Made by a program: the position numbers and the translations under genes
Origin: a virus
Direction: 5' to 3' (one strand)
IMG/VR virus record: IMGVR_UViG_3300009068_000184
Location: 1 to 24,444 of that record
Length of the DNA stretch: 24,444 nt
Notes under the pieces: generated by a model
Told to the model about the DNA's origin: nothing
The model's input: only the letters and a program-made list of their open reading frames with translations
The model's database searches: none
Part shown: positions 23,787 through 24,444 of the stretch, one piece after another
Numbering within the stretch: position 1 is the first letter of the stretch
How the letters are laid out: each line of letters opens with the position of its first letter

Positions 23787-24444
23787 ATGCCACTTAATTT
23801 ACCGTTTTTTAATAAAAACACTGCACGGAAAGATGCTAAGCCGAATAAGATTAATCAGTTTATAGCCGAAGTCAAAACTGGAGCATTAGCAAGATCTAAT
23901 AGATTTGGGGTAGAGTTTCAACCACCAGCAGGAATAAATCCAGGAAATTTGAAAAAGATTTTACTATTTTGTGATACAGTTCAACTTCCAGGAATTAACT
24001 ATGCAACTACTCAAAATAGATCATTCGGTGAATTTCGTGAAATTCCTTATGAAAAACTATACGAACCAATCAGTCTGACTTTTTATGTAGATAACGATAT
24101 GCAGGTTAAGAAGTTATTCGATGAATGGATGAGTCTAATCTCGAATCCAACCACTAGAACATACAGCTATTATAATGACTATATTTGCAAAATGGTTATT
24201 GAAGTTCAAGACATCAATGATAAAACTAGATATCAAGTTGAACTAAACGAGTGCTATCCTAAGAATGTCAACGCTGTTTCTTTAGATAATGCATCTAAAG
24301 ACGTTATGAAATTGACTGTTAATATGCAGTACAAATATTGGGTGGCAACTCCAGTAACTCAATTAGCAGACGATCAAAAGATTCCTACCAGTTTCATTGA
24401 TAAACTAACTAAAAATTTTACAGGATTCCAAGAAACATTGAATA
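23787..24444 (+). CDS. gp54: Tail tube-fold protein, gp54/gp19-like, cut by window edge
   Basis: The frame is open for 219 codons from the ATG at 23787 to the right edge. An AGAAGGG ribosome site lies 6 bases upstream, the best in this right-hand group. After a polar start (MPLNLPFFNKNTARKDAKPN), the protein shows tube-fold features: GALARSNRFGVEFQPPAG at 37-54, DTVQLPGINYATTQNRSFGE, IPYEKLYEPISLTFYVDNDM, KLFDEWMSLISNPTTRTYSY, then ELNECYPKNVNAVSLDNASK and LTVNMQYKYWVATP. The pattern (neck strand, then YEPISLTFYVDND, then W near a linker, then CYP-N and a closing Y-W) is that of T4 tail tube gp19 and the tube initiator gp54. The extra tail after residue about 190 fits gp54 better than gp19. 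The C-terminus is missing. Confidence 0.75.
   Translation, partial: MPLNLPFFNKNTARKDAKPNKINQFIAEVKTGALARSNRFGVEFQPPAGINPGNLKKILLFCDTVQLPGINYATTQNRSFGEFREIPYEKLYEPISLTFYVDNDMQVKKLFDEWMSLISNPTTRTYSYYNDYICKMVIEVQDINDKTRYQVELNECYPKNVNAVSLDNASKDVMKLTVNMQYKYWVATPVTQLADDQKIPTSFIDKLTKNFTGFQETLN

Noticed and set aside
1-24444. tRNA genes, integrase, transposase, toxin-antitoxin or defence genes
   Set aside because: No cloverleaf-like stretch or diagnostic protein motif was found; coding density is near complete with structural genes only.

Overview
This window is a late structural block from a T4-like contractile-tail phage (myovirus). Its baseplate genes look most like those of the marine and freshwater T4-like phages that infect cyanobacteria, Pelagibacter and similar hosts. 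The reasons are AT-rich DNA, recognisable baseplate proteins gp48, gp53, gp27-like, gp5, PAAR (gp5.4-like), gp25, gp6 and gp8, the head-completion nuclease gp4, and a giant DUF4815 protein. I see no host genes, tRNAs, integrase, transposon, CRISPR array or defence genes. The host cannot be read from this stretch.

Layout. From 22697 leftward to the window edge all genes lie on the minus strand and are packed almost without gaps: gp48 (tube cap), gp53 (wedge), gp27-like (hub), gp5 (hub spike with wall-degrading domains), an unknown 154-residue protein, a PAAR spike tip, gp25, gp6, an unknown 602-residue protein in the slot where T4 has gp7, an unknown 151-residue protein, gp8, the 2302-residue DUF4815 protein, a 77-residue coiled-coil protein, and a fibre gene cut by the window edge. 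Seven of the junctions are TAATG, where the stop and the next start share a base. To the right of a 49-base divergent gap, the plus strand carries gp4, a conserved 200-residue protein and a gp54/gp19-like tube protein cut by the right edge.

How they work together. gp27, gp5 and PAAR form the central hub and spike. gp25, gp6, gp53, gp8 and probably the 602-residue protein form the wedges. gp48 and the gp54-like protein start the tail tube. The DUF4815 and fibre proteins are probably peripheral and host-facing. gp4 completes the head.

Main points of interest. (1) gp5 carries a GH19-type glycosidase in the slot of the T4 lysozyme domain and also a C-terminal M15-type peptidase. (2) gp8 is about three times its T4 size because of repeat and module insertions, one of them apparently nested inside another. 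(3) A carbohydrate-binding-like module is shared between gp8 and the DUF4815 protein, with local near-identity at DNA level. (4) Late-promoter-like motifs include an identical AACATAAATA ten-mer before two transcription units and three CCTAAATA sites just upstream of gene starts, two of which would predict leaderless messages. No wholly new multi-gene system is evident; the novelty is in protein architecture and regulation.
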